This document shows positions 41,727 to 47,813 of a stretch of 47,813 bases of DNA, in pieces. Every line of letters begins with the position of its first letter. The first letter of the stretch is position 1. Origin of the DNA: Kineosporia mesophila (GTDB lineage: Bacteria; Actinomycetota; Actinomycetes; Actinomycetales; Kineosporiaceae); contig NZ_JAJOMA010000040.1 of the NCBI RefSeq assembly GCF_021129235.1, positions 1 to 47,813 on the forward strand, given 5' to 3'. Both the position numbers and the translations under genes were made by a program. The notes below the pieces were generated by a model, which saw only the letters and a program-made list of their open reading frames with translations, made no database searches and was not told the origin of the DNA.

Positions 41727-42052
41727 CTAACTTTCGGCGACCAACCGGGGCCACCGCGCCTGCCCATCGATCTGCTGAGCGAAGTGCGCGGCGGCACGGA
41801 GAAGTTCGGCAATGCCCAGCGCCTGCTGCGCGGTCATCTCGAAGGTCTCGCCCAGGGTGATCCGGGGTGGGCTCGGGCATACCCCAATCGGCTCGGCGAG
41901 CAGGTCGAAGCCCACCCGCTGCGCAAACGCACCCGCACGATGTCGCCGGCGACAGCCACGGCACCGATCTGCCGCTCGTGATCGACGGCCTCCTCGTCCA
42001 CGACGGACGACCTGAACCAGCGATGCCCCTCGTCGTGCTCAATCTCCCGCAT
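41727..42052 (-). pseudogene. Frameshifted small hypothetical gene
   Basis: ATG 42052, behind a strong GGGAGGG, opens MREIEHDEGHRWFRSSVVDEEAVDHERQIGAVAVAGDIVRV (given by its first and last parts), then the sensible sequence continues in another frame: FAQRVGFDLLAEPIG, GETFEMTAQQALGIAELLRAA and WPRLVAES with stop at 41727. The switch lies near 41920-41940, in GTGCGGGTGCGTTTGCGCAG. Reading across gives about 107 residues. Family not recognised. Confidence 0.5.
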
Positions 42053-42097
42053 CAAAAACCCTCCCCGTCAGAACCATTCACAAATTGTCGACGAAGC

Positions 42098-42160
42098 CCC
42101 TGGCCCCCACGCAGCACTGGCCGGGCTGCCGGCCAGGTCTTCCCCACGCAGGGGCCAGGG
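42098..42160. other. Nested stem-loop structure upstream of the XRE gene
   Basis: An outer 10-bp stem, CCCTGGCCCC (42098-42107) with GGGGCCAGGG (42151-42160), encloses an inner 8-bp hairpin, CTGGCCGG (42117-42124) with CCGGCCAG (42129-42136). A further hairpin, GGCCGC...GCGGCC, lies near 42227-42245. No frame of interest crosses it. Role unknown: terminator, structured RNA or recombination scar. Confidence 0.45.
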
Positions 42161-42336
42161 CAGGTTCGGCGTCCCCCGTTGCGACTCCGCCCGGGAAAGG
42201 GGCGGGCGACACTGAACCCTTCTTCGGGCCGCGCTTCTTGCGGCCTGCGACAACTCTGGGCGAGAGAAGAGATCGCGGCAATGTCAGGTTTTAAGTCAAT
42301 TTTTCCATGACACTCTGGTCGTGTAATTCTTACGCC

Positions 42337-43143
42337 ATGTCACCCGTCGCTGATCAGACATGGTCGATCGCGCTGGAGTTGGGCGCAGAACTCAAGGCAC
42401 TGAGAAAACGAGCCAAGAAGACACAGAGTGATGTCAGCGCAGCCCTCCTTGGGTCGCGCGACAGAACCAATCGCATAGAAGCGGGGAAGGGTCCCTTCAA
42501 ATGGGAACATGTGCAGGCTCTCTGCAGCCTCTACGATGTCCCGGCCGCCCATACCTCGCTTCTCGTCGAGATGGCGAAATCCACTCAGGAGAAGGGCGAT
42601 TGGCTGGAGTCCAGCCCGCAGCGCTTCGGTCTCTACCTCCTGATGGAAAAGCGAGCCACGAGCGTCACGACGGTGACCCTCGACGTCATCCACGGGCTGT
42701 TACAGACGCCGGAATATCACGAAGCTCTGCAGGCCGACTATCCCTACCCATCGCCTGACGATGCCGTCGCCCAACGCAATAAGCGCCAGGAACGGCAAGC
42801 CGCCTTCTGGGATCGCGGCGACGCCTGCCTGAAGGTGGTGATGTCCGAGGCTGCCCTACGGCGGCTCGTCGGTTCCAGCGCCATCATGGCCGAGCAGATC
42901 ATCCGGCTTCGCTATATGGCCCGGCGAGATGGGGTGAGCATTCGCTACATCCCGCTGGATTACGCGACAGCGCCATCACTTCCGGGCGCCTTCACTCTCA
43001 TCACCACCGAACTGGGGACCAGTGCGTATACCGAGCACCTAGGTGGCGGGCGCGTACTGAGCGCCCCCACCATCGTCACTCAGGCCCGAGCTCTCGCTAA
43101 TCTCGCTACGAAGGCTTCACGCGACATAGGAGAGTGGCAATGA
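42337..43143 (+). CDS. XRE family regulator with DUF5753 domain
   Basis: A 268-residue protein. The N-terminal helix-turn-helix reads ELGAELKALRKRAKKTQSDVSAALLGSRDRTNRIEAG. The C-terminal DUF5753 region includes VTTVTLDVIHGLLQTPEYHEAL, ERQAAFW, VVMSEAALRRLVGSSAIMAEQI and TELGTSAYTEHLGGG. Codon use is noticeably less GC-biased than in its neighbours. ATG 42337 has no clear ribosome site; ATG 42307 is an alternative. Paired with DUF397 by a 4-bp overlap, a common actinobacterial development-related or toxin-antitoxin-like arrangement. Confidence 0.92.
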   Translation: MSPVADQTWSIALELGAELKALRKRAKKTQSDVSAALLGSRDRTNRIEAGKGPFKWEHVQALCSLYDVPAAHTSLLVEMAKSTQEKGDWLESSPQRFGLYLLMEKRATSVTTVTLDVIHGLLQTPEYHEALQADYPYPSPDDAVAQRNKRQERQAAFWDRGDACLKVVMSEAALRRLVGSSAIMAEQIIRLRYMARRDGVSIRYIPLDYATAPSLPGAFTLITTELGTSAYTEHLGGGRVLSAPTIVTQARALANLATKASRDIGEWQ

Positions 43144-43337
43144 TGGGTGACACCGAATGGATCAAGGCGAGCGCCAGCCAGGCTTCGGGTGACTGCGTAG
43201 AGATGCGTCGCCACGACGGCCTGATTCAGGTGCGGGACAGCAAAGACCCCGACGGCCCGATCCTCAGTTTCCCCCGTTCCCCGATGGCAGCCTGGCTGGA
43301 CGCCGCCGGCAACGGCGAGTTCGACGTCCTCCGCTGA
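43140..43337 (+). CDS. DUF397 protein
   Basis: A 65-residue DUF397 protein: WIKASASQASGDCVEMRR, then IQVRDSKDPDGPILSFPRSPMAAWLDAA. Overlaps the XRE/DUF5753 stop (ATGATG); AGGAGA precedes it. DUF397 proteins are the partners of DUF5753 regulators and in Streptomyces some modulate their partner's DNA binding. Confidence 0.93.
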   Translation: MMGDTEWIKASASQASGDCVEMRRHDGLIQVRDSKDPDGPILSFPRSPMAAWLDAAGNGEFDVLR

Positions 43338-43347
43338 CTCCCGGCCC

Positions 43348-43375
43348 GGATCCCCCGACGTCGGTCGGGGGATCC
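43348..43375. terminator. Perfect hairpin between convergent genes
   Basis: GGATCCCCCGAC (43348-43359) and GTCGGGGGATCC (43364-43375) form a perfect 12-bp stem with loop GTCG, between DUF397 and the RibD-like gene. Confidence 0.8.
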
Positions 43376-43393
43376 TCCACCGGGCGAACGGAT

Positions 43394-44002
43394 CTACACC
43401 GACCGATCGATGCGGTAGACGACGTGGGTGGCCAAGGGTGAGGCCGCGACGTCGATGGGCTCGGCCTTGAGGTCGGTGATGCCGTCGAAGAGCCGCTCGC
43501 CGCTGCCCAGCAGTACGGGGGCTGTGCTGAGCATGATCTCGTCGACGATCCCGCGCTGCAGGCCCTGCCGCACGGCGCTCGACCCGCCGGCAATCGTGAC
43601 GGTGTCGTTTCCGGCCGCCGTGACCGCCTGCTTGATCGCCTCGTCGAAGTCGCCGACGAAGTAGAAGGTGGTGCCACCCTTCATCTCGATCGGTGCGTGC
43701 GGGTAGTGGGTGAGCACGAAGACGGGCGCGTGGTACGGCGGCTCGTCGCCCCACCAGCCGCGCCAGTCGGAGTCGTCCCATTCTCCGCGGACCGGCCCGA
43801 ACATGTTGCGGCCCATGACGTACGCGCCGCGCGGCGCCATGAGTCGATCGTTCATGCGGCGGTCGGCGTCGTTCGCGAGCTCGCCGATGCGCCAGCGGTG
43901 CACCTCGATCCCGCCGACGCCGAGCGGGTTGTCCTGGCTCTGGTCGGGGCCGGCGACGAAGCCGTCGAGGGAGATGGAGAGGTGGGCGGTGATAGGAGGC
44001 AT
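43394..44002 (-). CDS. Dihydrofolate-reductase-fold (RibD C-terminal) protein
   Basis: A 202-residue reductase-like protein of the actinobacterial RibD_C/DHFR-like group. The N-terminus ITAHLSISLDGFVAGPDQS, the GRNMFGPVRGEW segment, VFVLTHYPHAPIEMKGGTTFYFV and the nucleotide-binding VTIAGGSSAVRQGLQRGIVDEIMLSTAPVLLGSGERLF stretch are characteristic. It probably binds NADPH; the physiological substrate is unknown. Stop is TAG at 43394. Confidence 0.9.
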   Translation of the reverse strand: MPPITAHLSISLDGFVAGPDQSQDNPLGVGGIEVHRWRIGELANDADRRMNDRLMAPRGAYVMGRNMFGPVRGEWDDSDWRGWWGDEPPYHAPVFVLTHYPHAPIEMKGGTTFYFVGDFDEAIKQAVTAAGNDTVTIAGGSSAVRQGLQRGIVDEIMLSTAPVLLGSGERLFDGITDLKAEPIDVAASPLATHVVYRIDRSV

Positions 44003-44031
44003 GCCCTACCGACTGCGCCCAACCATCAAAC

Positions 44032-44190
44032 TCATCGGGCTGCCGGCCCGACCGGACGGCCGGTGTCGATGCAGACGCCGAAGAACAGGTCGCCCGGCCG
44101 GGTGAGGATCGCCGCGGCCACACTCCCGGACAGCCGGTCGTCCACCTGCACCGGATTCAGATGGCCGGCGGCCAGGTCGATCAGCTCCAT
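44032..44190 (-). CDS. 52-residue ORF coupled to the TetR gene
   Basis: ATG 44190 overlaps the TetR stop (TGATG) and is preceded by GGGGGAGGA. The product (MELIDLAAGHLNPVQVDDRL, then AAAILTRPGDLFFGVCIDTG) is hydrophobic in the middle but has no clear membrane helix. It resembles no family I know and might be the N-terminal piece of a truncated enzyme. Ribosome site and overlap support translation. Confidence 0.5.
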   Translation of the reverse strand: MELIDLAAGHLNPVQVDDRLSGSVAAAILTRPGDLFFGVCIDTGRPVGPAAR

Positions 44191-44801
44191 CAGTCCTCCT
44201 CCCCCAGCAGGGCCCGCACCCCGTCCGAGTAGCCCTCGATGCTCGTACCGGGCATCAGCAGGTTCTGCACCAGGAAGCCCTGCGTGATGCCAAGCATGAC
44301 GGCACCCACCTGGGCCGGATCGGCCGCGGCCGGGAGATGACCTTCCGCCTGCCAGCGCTGAGCCACCTCGGAGTACCGGCTGCGCAGGCGCGAGATGGCG
44401 GCGTCAACCCGGGCGCTGAGGTCGGGATTGCGCACGGCCTCGGCCCAGACCTGGAGCGCGATGCGGGTCAGGTCCACGCCCTCGACTGTCTCGCGGGCCA
44501 CGTTGGTCATCAGGTGGTCGATCATCGTCGTGACGGCCTGGGCCGGGGAGGGCGCCGGGTCCATCTCGAGCAGCCGGGCGAACACCTCGTCGGCCGTGCC
44601 CAGGGCGCTCTCGGCCACCGCCCCGATCAGCTCCTCCTTACTGCGGAAGTAGCGGTACACCGCCCCGGCGGACAGCCCGGAGGCCGCGATGATGTCGGCC
44701 ATCGACGTGGCATGAAAGCCGTTTCGGGCGAACAGCTCCCCCGCGGCAGAGATGATCTCGCCGCGGCGGGCGGCACGGTATTCCTCGGTGACGCGGGGCA
44801 T
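44190..44801 (-). CDS. TetR family transcriptional regulator
   Basis: A 203-residue TetR-type repressor. The helix-turn-helix reads IISAAGELFARNGFHATSMADIIAASGLSAGAVYRYFRSKEEL and a C-terminal ligand domain follows. It is divergent from the membrane protein at 44899, with palindromic sequences in the shared region, so it probably represses itself and that gene. AAGGTGG precedes the ATG. Confidence 0.93.
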   Translation of the reverse strand: MPRVTEEYRAARRGEIISAAGELFARNGFHATSMADIIAASGLSAGAVYRYFRSKEELIGAVAESALGTADEVFARLLEMDPAPSPAQAVTTMIDHLMTNVARETVEGVDLTRIALQVWAEAVRNPDLSARVDAAISRLRSRYSEVAQRWQAEGHLPAAADPAQVGAVMLGITQGFLVQNLLMPGTSIEGYSDGVRALLGEED

Positions 44802-44817
44802 GCCACCACCTTAAAAG

Positions 44818-44859
44818 CGAACGTTCGTTCTTGACAACGGGACCTGCGGCTCCTAGCTT
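44818..44859 (+). promoter_or_regulatory. Promoter and TetR operator of the membrane-protein gene
   Basis: TTGACA (44831-44836) and TAGCTT (44854-44859) are 17 nt apart, a near-consensus promoter. Just upstream is the palindrome CGAACGTTCG (44818-44827), and AACGAATAACCGTT lies just downstream of the -10 box. These flank the start region as expected for TetR control. Confidence 0.65.
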
Positions 44860-44898
44860 GAAAACGAATAACCGTTCTCTTTTAAGGAGCGAACGTCC

Positions 44899-45930
44899 AT
44901 GTCCACGGACGGCGCCACGACTTCCCCCGCAGCACCCCGGCACTCCCCCTGGGCCCAGGTCGCCGTCACGGTGGCGATGCTGACCGTGCTGATCAGCCTG
45001 ATCCTCACCGCGTTCGCCTGGCCCGCGGCACGGTCATCGGCCCACGACATCCCGATCGCGGTGGCCGGCCCCGCCACGGCCGCCGACCAGGTGATCGCCG
45101 CCCTCCAGCAGCGCGACGCCGGGGCCTTCGACATCACCCGGGTCGACGACACCGCCGCGGCCGAGGCCGCCGTGCGCGACCGGGACGTCTACGGCGCGAT
45201 CGACGTCAGCACCGGCACCCCGCAGGTACTCATCGCCTCGGCCGCCAGCCCGGTAATCGCGCAGACGCTGCAGGCCGTGGGCACCGCCATGTCCCAGCCG
45301 GCCGGCCAGCCGACCACCGCCGTGCGCGACCTCGCTCCCCTGCCCGCCGACGACCCCCGCGGCGCCGGCCTGGCCGCCGGCTCACTCCCCCTCGTGCTCG
45401 GCGGCATGCTCGCCGCACTGCTGCTGACCAACCGGGTGCGCGGCGCGTCCCGGCGCATCGTCGGGGCCCTGGCCTACTCGATCACCGGCGGCCTGGCCAT
45501 GGCCGCGATCCTGCAGTTCTGGCTCGGCTCGATCGAGGGCAGCTACTGGGCCGACGCCGGGGCCATCGCCCTGGCCGTCGGTGCCACCTCGGTGGCCATT
45601 CTCGGCCTGGAAAGTCTGCTCGGCGCGCTCGGATTCGGCATCGGCGCGGCGACCATGATGCTGCTGGGCAATCCCTTCTCGGGCACAACCAGCGCACCCG
45701 AGATGCTGCCGGGCTGGTCAGGTCAGGTGGGCCAGTTCCTGCCGCCGGGCGCGGCCGGGCACCTGCTGCGCTCCACCGCCTTCTTCGACGGCCACGGCGC
45801 ACTGCAGTCGGTCGTCGTCCTCACCGTCTGGCTGCTGGCCGGAGCCGTACTCGTGACGATCGGCAGCACCCGCTCGTCCCGCCGCACCCGCCAGGCCATG
45901 GCGCAGCCGGCTGAACCCGCCCTGGCCTGA
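44899..45930 (+). CDS. Membrane protein of ABC-2/YhgE type
   Basis: A 343-residue inner-membrane protein: one N-terminal helix, an extracytoplasmic domain of about 110 residues (IPIAVAGPATAADQVIAAL, DTAAAEAAVRDRDVYGAIDV), then five helices (including LPLVLGGMLAALLLTNRV). This layout is that of ABC-2 and YhgE/Pip-like permeases, which act with an ATPase or alone; none is encoded nearby. AAGGAG precedes the ATG. It is the likely TetR target. Confidence 0.82.
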   Translation: MSTDGATTSPAAPRHSPWAQVAVTVAMLTVLISLILTAFAWPAARSSAHDIPIAVAGPATAADQVIAALQQRDAGAFDITRVDDTAAAEAAVRDRDVYGAIDVSTGTPQVLIASAASPVIAQTLQAVGTAMSQPAGQPTTAVRDLAPLPADDPRGAGLAAGSLPLVLGGMLAALLLTNRVRGASRRIVGALAYSITGGLAMAAILQFWLGSIEGSYWADAGAIALAVGATSVAILGLESLLGALGFGIGAATMMLLGNPFSGTTSAPEMLPGWSGQVGQFLPPGAAGHLLRSTAFFDGHGALQSVVVLTVWLLAGAVLVTIGSTRSSRRTRQAMAQPAEPALA

Positions 45931-45943
45931 ACGCCCCGCCCCG

Positions 45944-45990
45944 GATCGGGGAAGTTCCGTGCGCCGTGACCGCACGGAACTTCCCCGATC
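45944..45990. terminator. Strong bidirectional terminator
   Basis: Perfect 20-bp stem (45944-45963 with 45971-45990) around a 7-nt loop, in the gap between the converging membrane-protein and NOS-like genes. GATC ends the stem on both sides. Confidence 0.88.
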
Positions 45991-46024
45991 ACGGGTCGCA
46001 GCGGCCGGCCATGGATGAAAGAGC

Positions 46025-47698
46025 TCAGCCCTTGCGAAGGGCCGTGTGGTCCACCGGGCAGCCACCGTTCGCGGGGGCGCCCTCGTCCCCCCACACCGAT
46101 TCGTGCGGGTGCGGGGAGGTCGACCGCTCGGCCATCGTGATCGCGTGACGGCCGGAGCGCGAAGATTCCAGGTCGGCCAGGTGCACGGGCACGTCGGGGC
46201 GCAGCGACTTCACCGAGAGCCAGTGCTTGACCAGCGCGGCACCCTGCTCCTGGGGCTTGTGCGGCATCGGGTGACTCGGGAAGCGGAAGCGCGAGCCGAT
46301 GCGGTTGGACGTCCAGCCGGTGTCGTTCGGCGGCATCTCACCGTGCACCGTCTCGTGCCGCGTGCAGAACTTGGCGAAACCGTTCTGGCTGGAGGAGAGG
46401 TTGTTGAGCTTCATCCGGTTCTGCTTGAACCCGGCGCGCACGGCCCGCAGCGTCGCGATCTCGATCTGGGACATCTTATACTCGTCGAAACGGTCTGTGC
46501 GCGAGAGCATCTGCCGGTCAACCGGGCCGTGGATGGCCTCACTGATACGACCGGTCCAGTCGTAGCGGCGGGTGTCGAGGAAGTTGGTGGCCAGCTCCTC
46601 GTCCACGTACCAGCCGTTGAAGATCGTGCAGTACCGCTGCCCGGCGATGTCGATGTCGAAGTTCGTCTGCAGCGGGATCGCCGGCCAGCACGCGAACGGC
46701 TCGCCGTACGCGGCGTCGTCGCCCGCGGTCACGTCGGTCTCCGGGTGCCGCGGCCACGGGATGTCGATGAGGTACTGGGCGGCGTTCGGCACGGACGCCA
46801 TGACCAGCTCGCCCTCCTCGCCCATCGCGATCATCGGCAGCACATCGAAAGAGGCCGGGCGGTAACCGGTCGTCCGCTGGATGAGCGCGGATCCACCGTT
46901 ACGGTGCACCCAGTCGGTCACGTCGAGATAGCCGCCGTCACCGACCCAGCCGCCGTCCGGCGTGCGGTACCCCGCCGCGCGCAGCATCTGCTCGGTCACG
47001 AACATCGGGCCCAGCTCGCCGGGCGCCGTCGGCCCGCCCAGCACCGTGATCACGGTCTGCGGCGGAACCGGCGCGCTCATGGCAGTTTTCGCGTGATCGA
47101 CCACGGCCTTGAGCAGGTCGACCGCGCTGCGCGCCTCGGGCCGGTACTGAATCACGGCGTGCTGCAACGCGTGCTGACGCCCCGAGCAACGGTCGGAATT
47201 GATCCACGAATACCGCACCCAGAACTGCATCTCGTTCGGCTGCACGGTGAACGTGCGCCCGGGCCCGACCTCGGCCCGCAGCTCGCGGATCCGGGTGCTG
47301 CGCGCGGCGTAGGTCAGGTCGGCCGCGGTGAAACCACAGACCGAGGCCATCTCCTCGTCGCGTTCCAGCCACTCGTACATGAGCGCCCAGTCGCCCGCCA
47401 CCCGCTCGGGATCGATCGGCGCGCGCTCGGTGTCGTGCCGGAATGCCGTGGTGTTCCGGAACACCGGGTGCTCCGGCGGGGCCTCCGAGAACGAGCTGCT
47501 TGAGGACGACGTTGTCACCGCAGACGCAGTGGTCCCCAGAGAGTCGATGGCCGGGGAGGACGAGGCGGTCACCGCAGATGTGCTGACCGCCGCAGATGTG
47601 CTGGCCACCGCAGATGTGCTGGCCGCCGCAGACCGATGCGTCGCCGACGCCGGGCTCTCCAGATCGGTGAACGGCGGCACCGCGGCGATCGGCGGCAT
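46025..47698 (-). CDS. Divergent nitric-oxide-synthase-oxygenase-like haem protein
   Basis: Up to 557 residues from the first in-window ATG. After a Ser/Ala/Thr-rich low-complexity N-terminus (about residues 1-75) comes a NOS-oxygenase-like domain. SWINSDRCSGR (Cys at about 171) matches the haem-thiolate motif AWRNxxRCIGR. FDVLPM and LIDIPW match FDLLP and VIEVPI. FNGWYVDEELATNFLD matches FNGWYMGTEIGARNxxD with the arginine-binding Glu kept. The later DHHTA-like pterin region is not conserved (NNLSSSQNGF). The C-terminus has GGCPVDH. No reductase domain, as in bacterial NOS. ATG 47698 lacks a ribosome site and the frame stays open to the window edge, so the real start may lie outside. Confidence 0.72.
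   Translation of the reverse strand: MPPIAAVPPFTDLESPASATHRSAAASTSAVASTSAAVSTSAVTASSSPAIDSLGTTASAVTTSSSSSSFSEAPPEHPVFRNTTAFRHDTERAPIDPERVAGDWALMYEWLERDEEMASVCGFTAADLTYAARSTRIRELRAEVGPGRTFTVQPNEMQFWVRYSWINSDRCSGRQHALQHAVIQYRPEARSAVDLLKAVVDHAKTAMSAPVPPQTVITVLGGPTAPGELGPMFVTEQMLRAAGYRTPDGGWVGDGGYLDVTDWVHRNGGSALIQRTTGYRPASFDVLPMIAMGEEGELVMASVPNAAQYLIDIPWPRHPETDVTAGDDAAYGEPFACWPAIPLQTNFDIDIAGQRYCTIFNGWYVDEELATNFLDTRRYDWTGRISEAIHGPVDRQMLSRTDRFDEYKMSQIEIATLRAVRAGFKQNRMKLNNLSSSQNGFAKFCTRHETVHGEMPPNDTGWTSNRIGSRFRFPSHPMPHKPQEQGAALVKHWLSVKSLRPDVPVHLADLESSRSGRHAITMAERSTSPHPHESVWGDEGAPANGGCPVDHTALRKG
47571..47633. repeat. Imperfect 18-bp tandem repeats in the NOS-like N-terminus
   Basis: CGCAGATGTGCTGGCC-type units repeat three times at 18-bp steps, with a diverged fourth. 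In the protein they encode the repeated STSAV/STSAA segments of the disordered N-terminus. Being a multiple of three, changes in copy number would keep the frame. Confidence 0.75.
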
Positions 47699-47813
47699 CG
47701 GGGTGACGGGGGTGACCGGGGATGTCGGGGCGACCGAGGGCCGCGTGCCCGCCGAAGACCTCGCGGTCGGCGCAGATCTCGGGGTCGCCGACGGCCGAGC
47801 GGTCCCGGAAGGT

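Overview
The window is chromosomal DNA from a GC-rich actinobacterium. GTG and TTG starts are common, third codon positions are almost all G or C, and the regulators are typical of the group: XRE/DUF5753 with DUF397, LacI, WYL, TetR, and FurA next to KatG. The gene mix would fit Kineosporiaceae or a neighbouring filamentous lineage, but that is only an impression. No rRNA, intact tRNA, transposase, phage gene or CRISPR array was seen.

Layout. 1-362 is a gene-free, repeat-rich edge: a CGGCT microsatellite, an orphan toxin-antitoxin-type operator, a hairpin resembling a tRNA T-arm, and a 16-bp tandem repeat. 363-10837 holds a DUF808 membrane protein, a secreted protein, a GGDEF-EAL c-di-GMP enzyme, a stand-alone type II thioesterase, an unusual FAD/NAD(P) oxidoreductase-TPR fusion, small hypotheticals, a nucleotidyltransferase pseudogene with an in-frame amber codon, and a methyltransferase. 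11.1-21.75 kb is a divergent sugar-utilisation locus. On the minus strand are two ABC permeases, a Tat-type lipoprotein binding protein, a Gfo/Idh/MocA dehydrogenase, a PmoA-like protein, a cupin and a LacI regulator. On the plus strand are a second Gfo/Idh/MocA enzyme, a DUF993 aldolase-like protein and a TIM-barrel isomerase. Two near-identical LacI-type operators lie in the shared control region. 22-34.5 kb carries a membrane-anchored protein, VOC proteins, an MMPL exporter, an OFA-type MFS carrier with a 48-residue partner, a second MFS carrier with a 42-residue upstream partner, a decayed MocR gene, a lipoprotein, a PilZ protein, and a WYL regulator divergent from a VOC gene.

34.6-38.1 kb contains a Phd/YefM-ParE/RelE toxin-antitoxin pair behind an array of five GTAC motifs spaced exactly 9 bp apart (the same array occurs alone at 127-169), followed by furA-katG. 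38.4-43.4 kb has TPR and hypothetical proteins, a broken MFS gene, a VOC gene, another frameshifted remnant, and an XRE-DUF397 pair. 43.4-47.8 kb has a reductase-like RibD/DHFR-fold protein, a TetR regulator with a small downstream ORF, a membrane protein of ABC-2/YhgE type, and a divergent nitric-oxide-synthase-oxygenase-like protein at the right edge.

The strongest leads are the periodic GTAC operator and its orphan copy, the divergent NOS-like protein, the two-armed sugar cluster, and the FAD-TPR fusion. Several genes are decaying: an amber nonsense codon, two frameshifted genes, a MocR relic and a TMEM175 fragment. Long perfect hairpins sit at many of the convergent gene junctions.
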